A stretch of 64,000 bases of DNA from Cognataquiflexum aquatile (GCF_003316845.1 NZ_QMIK01000002.1:372001-436000); one strand, 5' to 3'. Shown: positions 10,054 to 18,958, counted from the first letter of the stretch. The notes: generated by a model not told the origin, from the sequence alone. Translations and numbers: made by a program.

Positions 10054-10926
10054 CTAATCAAAAGTGATGAATTCCTGAGGATTAAGTGGTGTGCCTTTGT
10101 ACCATAATTCAAAATGAAGATGCTGCCCGGTGGTGAGTTCTCCGGTATTGCCTATGATGGAAATGATCTCGCCGGCACGGACGAGGTCTCCTACTTTCTT
10201 CAATATTACCGAATTATGTTTATAAATTGAAATCAATTCATTGGAATGTTGGATGCTGATGATGTATCCGGTATCCAAGGTCCAGGAAGCCAAAATGACT
10301 GTTCCATCGGCAATAGCCTTGACAGGTTCATTTTCTTTTGCAACAATATCCACCCCAAAGTGGTCTTCTTTGGGAGCGAAAACGGCCGTCAATACACCTT
10401 TGATCGGGGTAAAAAAGAAGGTCTCTGCAAATGAACCGGTGGATATCCCGATAGGATTGGAAGTTTCCAAATTCGAATTACTAAACTCATCGAGGATGCT
10501 TAAAGTCGCCTCGCTCGGTTCAAACACAGTGTTGACCGATGAATCCTGTTTGGGATTGGATTGATCCATTTCGGTCATGCCATTTGGATCAATGCCTTCA
10601 TTTCCGCTGATGATTCCTTGGATGTTGGCCAGGTAGGCATCTTTTTGGCTGACAGCCAGAGATAATGAATCGACAATATCAGACAGCATAAGGATCTTGG
10701 CGGTGTTTTCGGTTTCCATATATACAGGATCAAACCACTGCCTCAAAATAGTCCTCGTCAACACCAGAGAAATAAAAAATATCACCGAAAGAGAAAGAAC
10801 CCCAAGAATGATGGCCCGCGAAAATGACACATTGAACGATCCCACCACAGAAAAATCGTGTTTTTTTCTGATCACAATGAGGTATTTTTCCGTCAGCCAG
10901 TTTCTTATTTTTATCCTGATATTCAA
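10054..10926 (-). CDS. M23 family metallopeptidase, membrane anchored
   Basis: A probable peptidoglycan endopeptidase of 290 residues. It has a cytoplasmic basic N-terminus, one membrane helix (about 38-58), a short coiled region and a C-terminal LytM domain. Zinc ligands are visible as His189 and Asp193 (HFGVD) and the HLHFE motif at 269-273. No in-frame ATG lies near the start; the reading frame most likely opens with TTG at 10926. It heads the bactofilin-atp gene string, so the bactofilin may position it in the periplasm-facing membrane. Confidence 0.88.
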   Translation of the reverse strand: MNIRIKIRNWLTEKYLIVIRKKHDFSVVGSFNVSFSRAIILGVLSLSVIFFISLVLTRTILRQWFDPVYMETENTAKILMLSDIVDSLSLAVSQKDAYLANIQGIISGNEGIDPNGMTEMDQSNPKQDSSVNTVFEPSEATLSILDEFSNSNLETSNPIGISTGSFAETFFFTPIKGVLTAVFAPKEDHFGVDIVAKENEPVKAIADGTVILASWTLDTGYIISIQHSNELISIYKHNSVILKKVGDLVRAGEIISIIGNTGELTTGQHLHFELWYKGTPLNPQEFITFD

Positions 10927-11033
10927 TATTTCTTCCGTTGGGTTGTTGACGTAAAAATATAATATTATTCTTAAGCGTTAATTAATTTACATCATTTCAA
11001 GTAATTTGGGCGTTCTAAGCCTTTGGCCTACCC

Positions 11034-13667
11034 ATGAATAGAATCATTTTCCTTCTTTTGTTTCTTTGCTCTATGGTGCTGCTATCCTGTTCTTCGGAGA
11101 GGAATACCTTTACCAATAGACTTTTTCACAATACAACAGCAAAATACAATGCATATTACTATGCCAACGAAAAAATCCAGGAATTAGAGACTGCTATCGC
11201 CACTAACCACCGGGAGGATTTCAGTCAGGTACTTCCTGTATTTTACACCATTGACAGCGCCTTTATTGATTCCAATGAAGAACTTTTGGGGGAGGTCAGG
11301 TCATTTGCTTCCAAGGCGGTGGATTGGCACAGAATCTCCAAATGGGTCGGGCCAAGTTATTTCCTGATCGGGATGGCGGATTATTATGAAGCAAAGTTTG
11401 ACGATGCAAGCAATACCTTTAAATACCTCAATGTCAACGGCAAGAAAAAGGACATCCGCCACCGAAGCCTGATCCAACTGATGCGGCTTTTTACCGACTT
11501 GGATAATTTTGATGATGCCGCTTATGTCATTGACTTCCTTTCCAAAGAATCCGGAATCAGCTCAGAAAACAAATTTTTGCTCTATAAAACCCTTGCATAT
11601 TATTACCATAAAAGGGGCGAACTGAATGGCAAAATCGGTGCCCTCGACAAGTCCCTCAGCCATACCAAAGACAAAAAAGAGAAATCCCGAATCAATTTCA
11701 TCCTAGGACAGCTATACCAAAGGGAAGGAATCGACGCCTTGGCCTATGACTATTACCTGAAATCCGTGAAGGGCAATCCTCCTTATGAAAGGGCGTTCTT
11801 TGCGCAGCTGTATGCACAGCAGGTAGCAGAACTGAATCAGACCAAGGACATTGATAAAGTAAGAAACTACTTTGACGGATTGTATAAAGACAGCAAAAAC
11901 AAAGACCTGAAAGATGTCATCCTCTTCGAAAAGGCAAACTTTGAACTTAAGCAGGGAGATATCGAAGCGGCAGAGAAGCTTTTGATCAGGGCAGCCAAGG
12001 AAGAAAGCCAAAATCCTATCCAAAAAGGCTATATCTACGAAAAACTCGCCATGATCAATTTTGATAAGAAAAATGATTTCAGGGCAGCAAAGTTTTATCT
12101 TGACAGTGCCTTGGCCAATTTCCGGCCGACAGATCCGTTGTACAGGGATATTTCTGATAGAAAAAAAATCCTGGACAATTACGTTCTCCACTATGATATC
12201 GTCACGAAAAATGACAGCCTTCTGTTGCTTGCCGACCTGAGTTTGGAAGCCCAAACCCTGATCGCAGAGAATTTCATCAAACAGGAAGAAGAGCGCTTGC
12301 TGAGTGAGGCAGCTGCCAAAGATGACAAAAAACCTTCCGGCATTTTTGACAACCTGTTGGCCTTTGGGGGAAGAGGAGGAAGCGGGGAATCTTTCTATTT
12401 TGATAATTCCCTTGCCATACAGCAAGGGTCGATTGACTTTAACAGAAATTGGGGCAACAGGCCACTGCAGGATAATTGGAGGAGAACAAGCCAAAACTTC
12501 CAGACTTCTTCTACACGACCTGAGGAGGTGACCACCACCCCTACTGATACGACCGCCACTGAAGAAAATCCGATATTGTCGGGAATCCCTACCACTGAAG
12601 AGCTGCTTTCAAAAATCCCAAGCAATCCCGAACAGATCAAAGAAATGAAATTGGATTTGGAACGGTCTTACTTTGAGTTGGGAAAAATTCTGTTTTTTGA
12701 CCTCAAAAATCCGGCAATCAGCATCGAAAACCTCGAAAGCCTGATTACCAAGTATCCCAATACCATTAAAAAACCCGAGGCTTATTATATCCTTTACCTT
12801 GCCAATAAGGAAACCGGAGGCAATACCGATATATTTGCGCAGCGGCTCAACAGGGAATTTCCGGATTCACCGTTTACCATGTCGGTCAATAATCCCGACC
12901 AAGCCTCAGGCAATGTCGCTTTCCTCGAAACTTCCCGAAATTACAAAACGGCCTACGAATTGTATCATAAGGATCAGTATGGTGAAGCAAAAGCCCTGAT
13001 AAGGTCCACCCTCGAGGCACATCCGCTGACAGCCAATACTGACCGACTTCTCCTTTTGGACATCATGGTCACGGGCAAAACTGAAGACGTCTCAAGGTAT
13101 CAGGAAAGGCTTGAAAATTATATTCAGACCACCGAGGATGAAGGGCTTGTAGAAATGGCAAGGAATATGCTCGGTGCATTTAAGGTAGATGAAGAAGTGG
13201 CAGAAGCCGAAACCACCGAACAAACTGAAACTGAAGTGAAAGAAGAAACCGTCGCGGAAGAAGGTGTGGCTGAAGAAGAGGAAGCAGAAGCTGAATCACC
13301 TTACAAAAATAATCCTAACCAAACCCATATATTTGTGATCGTACTAGGCGCGGATAAGTCAGGCGAATCCAAAAACCTCCTCGCAGATTTGGAAGGTTTT
13401 CACAATGAAAACTTCAAAGGATCAAGACTGCGGACCGGAAACATGAACTTAAGCAGAGAAAATACGATTTTCATTGTCAGTCCATTTATCTCGGCCCAAA
13501 AAGGAATCGAATACCGCGAAATATTCATGGAAGGATTCAAGAATGAATCATTGACTGATGAAGACAAAGCCAACTGTTTTCTGATTTCGATCGAAAACTT
13601 CCAAGAACTGAACAAAAGGAAAAATCTGGACGAGTACAGAAATTTCTACAAGAATTCATATTATTAA
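11034..13667 (+). CDS. porW: type IX secretion system lipoprotein PorW/SprE
   Basis: An 877-residue outer-envelope lipoprotein with a signal peptide ending in the lipobox LLSC (Cys19), followed by the typical PorW/SprE opening TNRLFHNTTAKYNAYYYANE. The rest contains TPR-like helical repeats (about 70-420 and 540-720), a low-complexity Thr/Glu linker and an acidic segment near 725-755, and a C-terminal domain (about 765-877). PorW/SprE is needed for type IX secretion and gliding in Bacteroidota and links the PorKLMN trans-envelope motor complex to the translocon. It stands alone and is followed five bases after the stop by a repeat element (13673-13742). Confidence 0.88.
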   Translation: MNRIIFLLLFLCSMVLLSCSSERNTFTNRLFHNTTAKYNAYYYANEKIQELETAIATNHREDFSQVLPVFYTIDSAFIDSNEELLGEVRSFASKAVDWHRISKWVGPSYFLIGMADYYEAKFDDASNTFKYLNVNGKKKDIRHRSLIQLMRLFTDLDNFDDAAYVIDFLSKESGISSENKFLLYKTLAYYYHKRGELNGKIGALDKSLSHTKDKKEKSRINFILGQLYQREGIDALAYDYYLKSVKGNPPYERAFFAQLYAQQVAELNQTKDIDKVRNYFDGLYKDSKNKDLKDVILFEKANFELKQGDIEAAEKLLIRAAKEESQNPIQKGYIYEKLAMINFDKKNDFRAAKFYLDSALANFRPTDPLYRDISDRKKILDNYVLHYDIVTKNDSLLLLADLSLEAQTLIAENFIKQEEERLLSEAAAKDDKKPSGIFDNLLAFGGRGGSGESFYFDNSLAIQQGSIDFNRNWGNRPLQDNWRRTSQNFQTSSTRPEEVTTTPTDTTATEENPILSGIPTTEELLSKIPSNPEQIKEMKLDLERSYFELGKILFFDLKNPAISIENLESLITKYPNTIKKPEAYYILYLANKETGGNTDIFAQRLNREFPDSPFTMSVNNPDQASGNVAFLETSRNYKTAYELYHKDQYGEAKALIRSTLEAHPLTANTDRLLLLDIMVTGKTEDVSRYQERLENYIQTTEDEGLVEMARNMLGAFKVDEEVAEAETTEQTETEVKEETVAEEGVAEEEEAEAESPYKNNPNQTHIFVIVLGADKSGESKNLLADLEGFHNENFKGSRLRTGNMNLSRENTIFIVSPFISAQKGIEYREIFMEGFKNESLTDEDKANCFLISIENFQELNKRKNLDEYRNFYKNSYY

Positions 13668-13672
13668 AGATG

Positions 13673-13742
13673 GATATACGCTTCTTTGCCTGTTGACCTA
13701 TATTCTTCTTCAGTCGGGACGGAAGACCGAAGTCGGAAGACC
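13673..13742 (-). repeat. stop-codon-associated repeat, copy A
   Basis: One of three related elements of about 70 bp in the window (others at 26722-26791 and 33141-33210). The core is a tandem of CGGAAGACC separated by GAAGT (13718-13742). The other end, GATAT...GCTTCTTTGCC, starts five bases behind the porW stop codon. All copies have the same orientation relative to the gene whose stop they follow. Confidence 0.8.
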
Positions 13743-13853
13743 GATGCACCGGGCATTTAAGTCTGCAGACAAGAATTAAAATGGATAACCAATCTATTGG
13801 CAAAATTGAATACATACATTTTATTTAAAACAGTACCAAATACCTGAACATAG

Positions 13854-16127
13854 ATGACCCAAAAAATAATTAAATATATCTGGATGGTTTTTGCAGCGGG
13901 ACTCTTGGGTTTCGTTTTGTTTGTCTGGGCCGTAAGCGGAAATTTCCTCGGACTCTTCGGCGATTTGCCTGATTTCAAAGAACTCGAAAATCCCCAAAGT
14001 GAAATCGCCTCAGAATTGTATTCCTCAGATGGGGTTTTGCTCGGAAGTTATGCCCGTGAAAATAGGATTCCCGTAACCTACAATGAGCTCTCAAAAAACC
14101 TGGTGAATGCCCTTATTGCTACGGAAGATATACGTTTTAATGACCATTCGGGTATTGATTTTCTAAGTATGGGAAGGGTATTATTTAAATCCATTATCCT
14201 GCAACAAGGTGCAGGTGGTGGAAGTACACTCAGTCAGCAAACTGCAAAAAACCTTTTCAAAACCAGAAACACTGAATTGGGAATCCTCACTCGTATTCCT
14301 GGGCTACGCATGTTAATTATTAAAACCAAAGAATGGATCGTTGCCGCTAAGTTGGAGAAGTCTTACACCAAAGAGGAAATCCTAACTTTGTACCTCAATA
14401 CATCTGAATTTGGTAGTAATGCATTTGGTATTAGAACTGCTTCCAAAACTTTTTTTAACAAGGAACCTATCGATCTCAATATACAGGAATCCGCGACCTT
14501 GGCTGGTTTATTCAAAGCTCCTTCTTATTACAGTCCTGTTTTCAATCCTGATAATTCTTTGAGAAGAAGAAATACCGTGTTGGGTCAAATGGAAAAGTAT
14601 GATTACCTCACAGAGGCTGAATTTGATTCCATTTCCAAACTTCCGATTGAATTGGATTACAAGGTTGGCAATCAAAACCAAGGATTGGCAACCTACTTCA
14701 GAGAAGTGATCAAGGCCGACCTGATCAAGTGGACAAAGGAAAACCTCAAATCAGACGGGACTCCTTATGACCTGTTTGGTGACGGGTTGAGGATCTATAC
14801 AACCATTGATAGCCGCATGCAGCAGTATGCCGAAGAATCTGTCGATGAGCACATGCGCGAGTTGCAAAAGAAATTTGTGAAGGAAATGGGTACCCGCGCC
14901 CCTTGGATAGACAGCAACGGACAGGTCATTCCTGACTTCCTCGAGACTGCGGTCAAGCGGACGGATGCTTACAGAAATTTGGAAAAAAGGTACGGTGCCG
15001 GCGCTGATTCCATTGACATCAAGTTGTATGAGAAAAAGAAGATGAGGATATTCTCATGGGAAAAAGGCGAAATCGATACCCTCATGAGTACCATGGATTC
15101 GATGAGTCATTACAAAAAACACCTGCAGACAGGCTTCGTCTCTATGGATCCGCACACCGGCCATATCAAAGCTTGGGTGGGTGGTATCAACCACAAATAC
15201 TTCAAGTTTGACCATGTCAAGCAAAGTAAAAGACAACCGGGCTCGACTTTCAAGGCCTTCGTCTATGCTGCTGCCATCGAAAATGGCTATAGCCCGTGCT
15301 ATACTGTCATCGACCAACCGGTAGAAATCAATACACCGGGACAGCCTACCTGGAGTCCAAGCAATGCGGACGGAAAGTTCTCTTATGAAAAGATGACGAT
15401 CCGTCTTGCGATGGCACAGTCCATCAACTCCATCACTGCCTTTATGATGAAAAAACTCGGTCCAAAAGTGGTAGTCGAAACTGCCCACCGATTGGGGATC
15501 ACCTCTGATTTGGAAGAAGTCCCCGCCCTTTCCTTGGGTACTTCCGATGTGTCGGTCTATGAAATGGTCGGCGCCATGGGCACTTTTGTCAACAAAGGAG
15601 AGCACATCGTTCCTTTCTACATAGATAGGATCGAGGACAAAAACGGAAACTTGTTACAGCAATTTACCCCGAAGAAAAAACCTGCCATGAGCGAAGAACA
15701 CGCTTATCTGATGGTATACATGCTTCGTGGAGGTTTTGAAGAATCAAGAGGGACCTCACAGGGCGTATCCTGGACACTGCGGGATGAGGGCAATCAGTTG
15801 GCAGGTAAAACCGGTACTACCCAAAATGCCTCTGACGGTTGGTACATCGGAATGAGCAAAGACCTCGTGTCCGGAGCGTGGGTTGGTGGAGATGACAGGG
15901 CGATCCACTTCAGAAGTTGGGTAAGTGGTCAGGGCAGTCAGACGGCTAGGCCGATTTGGGTCAAGTACATGGCCAAAGTCTACGCCGATCAGACCTTAGG
16001 CTATACCAAAGGACCTTTCCCAAGACCGGAAAGACCACTGAGCATTGAGATTGATTGTGACAAATACGAATTGGAAAACAGCCGGTTTACCGACTTTGAT
16101 TACGACCAAAAGAAGAATGACTTCTAA
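13854..16127 (+). CDS. mrcA: penicillin-binding protein 1A (bifunctional transglycosylase/transpeptidase)
   Basis: A class A PBP of 757 residues that polymerises and cross-links peptidoglycan. It has an N-terminal membrane anchor (about 10-28), a GT51 glycosyltransferase domain with Glu91 in EDIRFNDHSG and STLSQQTAKN (124-133), and a transpeptidase domain with SxxK at 464-467 (STFK), SIN at 523-525 and KTGTTQ at 652-657. All catalytic motifs are intact and the length is normal. A repeat-rich spacer follows before uvrC. Confidence 0.95.
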   Translation: MTQKIIKYIWMVFAAGLLGFVLFVWAVSGNFLGLFGDLPDFKELENPQSEIASELYSSDGVLLGSYARENRIPVTYNELSKNLVNALIATEDIRFNDHSGIDFLSMGRVLFKSIILQQGAGGGSTLSQQTAKNLFKTRNTELGILTRIPGLRMLIIKTKEWIVAAKLEKSYTKEEILTLYLNTSEFGSNAFGIRTASKTFFNKEPIDLNIQESATLAGLFKAPSYYSPVFNPDNSLRRRNTVLGQMEKYDYLTEAEFDSISKLPIELDYKVGNQNQGLATYFREVIKADLIKWTKENLKSDGTPYDLFGDGLRIYTTIDSRMQQYAEESVDEHMRELQKKFVKEMGTRAPWIDSNGQVIPDFLETAVKRTDAYRNLEKRYGAGADSIDIKLYEKKKMRIFSWEKGEIDTLMSTMDSMSHYKKHLQTGFVSMDPHTGHIKAWVGGINHKYFKFDHVKQSKRQPGSTFKAFVYAAAIENGYSPCYTVIDQPVEINTPGQPTWSPSNADGKFSYEKMTIRLAMAQSINSITAFMMKKLGPKVVVETAHRLGITSDLEEVPALSLGTSDVSVYEMVGAMGTFVNKGEHIVPFYIDRIEDKNGNLLQQFTPKKKPAMSEEHAYLMVYMLRGGFEESRGTSQGVSWTLRDEGNQLAGKTGTTQNASDGWYIGMSKDLVSGAWVGGDDRAIHFRSWVSGQGSQTARPIWVKYMAKVYADQTLGYTKGPFPRPERPLSIEIDCDKYELENSRFTDFDYDQKKNDF

Positions 16128-16130
16128 AAA

Positions 16131-16196
16131 AGTCGACAGACGACAGTCAACAGTCCATAGCTGAAAGTCCACAGTCCACAGTCGACAGTCCATAGC
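16131..16196. repeat. degenerate heptamer tandem repeat, left copy
   Basis: About nine consecutive units of the type AGTCNACA / AGTCCATA follow the mrcA stop by four bases. The last 16 bases (16181-16196) recur inverted at 16425-16440. A shorter related run occurs at 26528-26556. Confidence 0.8.
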
Positions 16197-16279
16197 AGGC
16201 TTAAATGAACTTCAAGCATATAACCAATGGTAAAGCGGTTTATGCATGTTCTCTTTAAATTGGTTGGTTTAGAAATGTT

Positions 16280-16347
16280 CGACTCCGAAGGAGTCGCATA
16301 TTTATAGACAAACGGATGTTTATAAACATACAACCCCAAAGGGGTTG
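16280..16347. repeat. pair of REP-like palindromes
   Basis: CGACTCC-GAA-GGAGTCG (16280-16296) and CAACCCC-AAA-GGGGTTG (16331-16347) are perfect 7-bp hairpins with 3-base loops, spaced by AT-rich sequence containing ATATTTATAGA. Paired palindromes of this look are common intergenic elements in Bacteroidota genomes; that statement is from general knowledge and not checked here. Confidence 0.8.
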
Positions 16348-16424
16348 AAATATTGAGTTTTGTATTTTGGAAATACATAAGCATTGAATTGGAAAAAAAT
16401 AGTGATTGAAAATCCTTTGCAGTG

Positions 16425-16454
16425 GCTATGGACTGTCGACCGTGGACTATGGAC
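16425..16454. repeat. degenerate heptamer tandem repeat, right (inverted) copy
   Basis: GCTATGGACTGTCGAC (16425-16440) is the exact reverse complement of 16181-16196. It continues with GTGGACTATGGAC. Together with the left copy it frames the palindrome pair. Confidence 0.8.
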
Positions 16455-16493
16455 AATTAAAACTGTAAAGAAAACCAAAACCAAGACCTCAAG

Positions 16494-16520
16494 ACAGCCT
16501 TTCACAGGGCTGTTTTTTTT
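16494..16520 (+). terminator. terminator directly upstream of uvrC
   Basis: ACAGCC (16494-16499) and GGCTGT (16508-16513) form a 6-bp stem with an 8-base loop, followed by eight T. It lies 12 bases before the uvrC start and insulates uvrC from mrcA transcription. Confidence 0.75.
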
Positions 16521-16527
16521 ATATTTG
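16520..16527 (+). promoter_or_regulatory. -7 promoter element of uvrC
   Basis: TATATTTG matches the Bacteroidota -7 consensus TAnnTTTG exactly. It ends five bases before the uvrC ATG at 16533, so transcription would begin at or within a few bases of the start codon. No clear -33 TTG is seen at the expected distance. Confidence 0.55.
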
Positions 16528-16532
16528 CACCC

Positions 16533-18365
16533 ATGCAGGCATCCTCCTACCTCGTTGAAGACTACCATTCCCTTCCGGATCTGCCGGGAGTGTACAAGTA
16601 TTTCAATGCCGAAAATGAACTCATCTATGTGGGTAAAGCCAAGAGCCTGAAGAAAAGAGTGGCTAGCTATTTTGTCAAAACCCTCGGCATCAATTACAAA
16701 ACCAAAAGGATGGTCAAGGAGATCCGAAAGATCGAAATCACCATTGTGGACACAGAGTTTGATGCCCTGCTGCTGGAAAATAACCTGATCAAAAAGATCC
16801 AGCCCAAGTACAACATCATGCTCAAGGATGACAAGACGTATCCTTACCTCTTGCTGACCAATGAACCTTTTCCCCGCTTATTTCCCACCCGGAGAATGAT
16901 CACCGGAAGGGGAACGTACTTCGGACCTTTTGCCAGTGTAAAGGGGATGAACAATGTCCTCGAACTTATCCGAAGCATCTTTACCATCCGTACCTGCCGC
17001 CTCGACCTGAGTCCAGGCAAGATCAAAGAGAAGAAGTACAAAGTCTGCCTCGAGTACCATATCGGCAATTGCCTTGGGCCCTGTGAAGGACTGCAAGTGG
17101 AATCCGAATACATGAAGGAGATCGAACAGGCCAAGCATATCCTCAAGGGAAATCTGGGAGTGCCCAAGATCCACTTCAAAAAGAAAATGCAGGAAGCTGC
17201 CGAAAGTTTGGCTTTTGAAAGGGCGCACTATTTCAAAAACAAACTCGAACTTCTCGAAAAATACCAAGCCAAATCCATGGTGGCCAATCCCGCCATCCAT
17301 GACCTCGACGTCTTTGGGATAGAGTCGGATGAAAAATCTGCCTACGTCAACTTCCTCAAAATCAAAAACGGCGCCGTCATCCTCACCAAAACCGTCGAGC
17401 TCAAAAAGAAACTGGATGAAACCGACGGAGAACTGCTTCTGACGGCCATCATCCGCCTCCGGGATCAATTCAACTCCGAGTCGCTGGAAATCATCGCCAA
17501 TATTCCCCTCGAAGAGGAATTTGAAGGACTGAACTTTGCCGTCCCCAAAATCGGGGACAAAAAGAAACTCGTAGAACTCTCCCTCAAAAACGCCAAGTAC
17601 TACAAAAAGGAAAAGCTGCTTGCCTCCGGTGAAGTACAGGACAAAAAGAACCGCGTGCTCCGGCAGCTGCAATCCGACCTTTCTCTCAAAGAACTGCCCA
17701 TCCACATCGAGTGCTTTGACAACTCCAACATCCAAGGCACCAATCCCGTGGCGAGCATGGTCTGCTTTATTAACGGCAAGCCCGCCAACAAAGAATACCG
17801 ACACTTCCATATCAAGACCGTCACCGGTGCAAACGACTTTGCGAGCATGAAGGAAATCGTGGGCAGAAGGTATGAGCGCATTCTCGAGGAGGCAAAACCC
17901 CTTCCCAACCTTATCGTCGTCGATGGGGGAAAGGGACAACTGTCTTCCGCCGTGGAGGCGATGAAGGAACTCGGGATCTATGGTCAGGTGCCGATCATCG
18001 GGATTGCCAAAAGGCTGGAGGAAATCTACTTTCCCGAAGACAACTACCCGCTGCATATCGACAAAAAATCCGAATCCCTTCGGCTGATCCAAAAGATCCG
18101 GGACGAAGCACACCGCTTTGCGATCACCTTTCACCGTCAGGTCCGCAGCAAAAACGCCTTCAACACCAAGCTGACCGACATCGAAGGCATAGGAGAAAAC
18201 ACCGCCAACAAACTACTGAAGCACTTCCGCTCCTTCAAAAAAATCCAGGAAGCCAATATTGATGCCCTTGCCGAAGTCGTCGGCAAAGACAAAGCAGAGA
18301 AGGTTTATTTGGCAGTGAGGCAGGAGGGGGATCAGAAAGATCAGGAAGGGGAAAGTTCTGTTTAG
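16533..18365 (+). CDS. uvrC: excinuclease ABC subunit C
   Basis: UvrC makes the dual incisions in nucleotide excision repair. The 610-residue protein has the GIY-YIG domain (PGVYKYF at about 19-25, IYVGKAKSLKKRV after it), the UvrB-binding UVR motif (about 208-243), the RNase H-like endonuclease core (ECFDNSNIQG and VVDGGKGQL), and a C-terminal helix-hairpin-helix (IEGIGENTANKLL). It is visibly richer in G+C than the island that follows. The last codons are partly duplicated at 19646-19705, beyond a 1.3-kb insert. Confidence 0.97.
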   Translation: MQASSYLVEDYHSLPDLPGVYKYFNAENELIYVGKAKSLKKRVASYFVKTLGINYKTKRMVKEIRKIEITIVDTEFDALLLENNLIKKIQPKYNIMLKDDKTYPYLLLTNEPFPRLFPTRRMITGRGTYFGPFASVKGMNNVLELIRSIFTIRTCRLDLSPGKIKEKKYKVCLEYHIGNCLGPCEGLQVESEYMKEIEQAKHILKGNLGVPKIHFKKKMQEAAESLAFERAHYFKNKLELLEKYQAKSMVANPAIHDLDVFGIESDEKSAYVNFLKIKNGAVILTKTVELKKKLDETDGELLLTAIIRLRDQFNSESLEIIANIPLEEEFEGLNFAVPKIGDKKKLVELSLKNAKYYKKEKLLASGEVQDKKNRVLRQLQSDLSLKELPIHIECFDNSNIQGTNPVASMVCFINGKPANKEYRHFHIKTVTGANDFASMKEIVGRRYERILEEAKPLPNLIVVDGGKGQLSSAVEAMKELGIYGQVPIIGIAKRLEEIYFPEDNYPLHIDKKSESLRLIQKIRDEAHRFAITFHRQVRSKNAFNTKLTDIEGIGENTANKLLKHFRSFKKIQEANIDALAEVVGKDKAEKVYLAVRQEGDQKDQEGESSV

Positions 18366-18379
18366 GAGGTTAAGATACT

Positions 18380-18562
18380 TTATTCGAAACCAGGGTTTTC
18401 TGCTTTTTCAATTCTCGATTCTCTGATTTCTTTAATGATTTCATCGGAATCCTTGTTGTCTTCCCATGCTCCAAAAAGTGTAAAAAGGTCCACCTTCTCT
18501 TCTTTTGCTTCAAGAGATTCTGTCAATTTTATGATCAACTTTTTCTTGGAAAGATTATGCAT
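18380..18562 (-). CDS. small antitoxin-like protein, orphan
   Basis: A 60-residue charged protein opening MHNLSKKKLIIKL with an acidic C-terminal half (FTLFGAWEDN, then EIIKEIRESR). The sequence style matches small antitoxins usually encoded just before PIN-domain toxins in Bacteroidota. Here the gene ends 14 bases from the convergent uvrC stop, so no toxin follows. ATG 18562 is chosen because it is preceded by AAGGGT and the similarity begins there; the frame is open further upstream to a GTG at 18628 and beyond without ATG. Function is inferred by resemblance only. Confidence 0.55.
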   Translation of the reverse strand: MHNLSKKKLIIKLTESLEAKEEKVDLFTLFGAWEDNKDSDEIIKEIRESRIEKAENPGFE

Positions 18563-18673
18563 ACCCTTCAATGGACAGAGATATTTTTCCAAAGTCTTGT
18601 TATTTACAGTAAGGTTTGGATTAAGCACTTCAATGTAATAAAACAGGAAACCCGGCTCTGTATAAAAAGACAG

Positions 18674-18826
18674 TTATGAGCAGGGCTTTATTGTTGTTTG
18701 TTTTTTGCGTCTCTTGAAGTATTCCAAAATCTCTTCTTTCGTCATTTTAGATAACTTCTTGCTCAATTCGTCTCTCTGTTGACGCATAAATTTTACAGCG
18801 TCAAATGTTTTTTCAGTCGTCTTCAT
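18674..18826 (-). CDS. 50-residue small protein coupled to a PIN-toxin remnant
   Basis: A short ORF opening MKTTEKTFDAVKFMRQQRD and ending IKPCS, highly charged with a helical MTKEEILEYFKRR segment. Small proteins with a TFDAVK-type start are often encoded directly after PIN-domain toxins, probably as their antitoxin. Its ATG overlaps the last 14 bases of the PIN remnant (stop at 18813), the usual translational-coupling layout of a toxin-antitoxin pair. The following antitoxin-like gene is in the same frame behind its stop. Confidence 0.6.
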   Translation of the reverse strand: MKTTEKTFDAVKFMRQQRDELSKKLSKMTKEEILEYFKRRKKQTTIKPCS

Positions 18827-18957
18827 ATTTTTCAAATTCCCTAGGTGAACGAATCTCTAATTGTTTGTAACCGTTTTTAATATTGATTGAATTATAACCC
18901 TTTATTCTTTCAATGTTTACGATATGTTTGAAGTTCCAACTTACTAAAAAGTCTACC
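18813..18957 (-). pseudogene. 3' remnant of a PIN-domain (VapC-like) toxin gene
   Basis: The frame encodes VDFLVSWNFKHIVN, then IKGYNSINIKNGY and LEIRSPREFEKYEDD before a TGA. This is the C-terminal third typical of PIN-domain ribonucleases of about 150 residues. The frame is closed by a stop at the junction with the neighbouring PLD-like gene (TAA at 18959-18961) and no start codon or N-terminal half with the acidic catalytic residues is present. It was therefore truncated, most simply by the event that brought in the PLD-like gene. Confidence 0.75.
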
Positions 18958-18958
18958 C

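Larger units (their letters stand above)
16128..16532. other. gene-free, repeat-rich spacer between mrcA and uvrC
   Basis: These 405 bases contain no credible gene. They hold degenerate 7-8 bp tandem units (GTCGACA, GTCCATA, GTCCACA) at 16131-16196 and again inverted at 16425-16454, two perfect small palindromes between them, and the terminator plus promoter of uvrC at the right end. The outer units form a perfect 16-bp inverted repeat (16181-16196 and 16425-16440). Confidence 0.85.

Noticed and set aside
11712-12494. 260-codon open frame antisense to porW
   Set aside because: Shadow of a real gene with strong codon bias; no family resemblance.
16131-16196. CRISPR array
   Set aside because: Units are only 7-8 bases and degenerate with no spacers, and no cas gene is in the window.
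16878-18134. Long open frame (418 codons) antisense to uvrC
   Set aside because: It lies wholly inside intact uvrC, and its composition reflects the codon bias of the sense gene. No start region or domain is recognisable.
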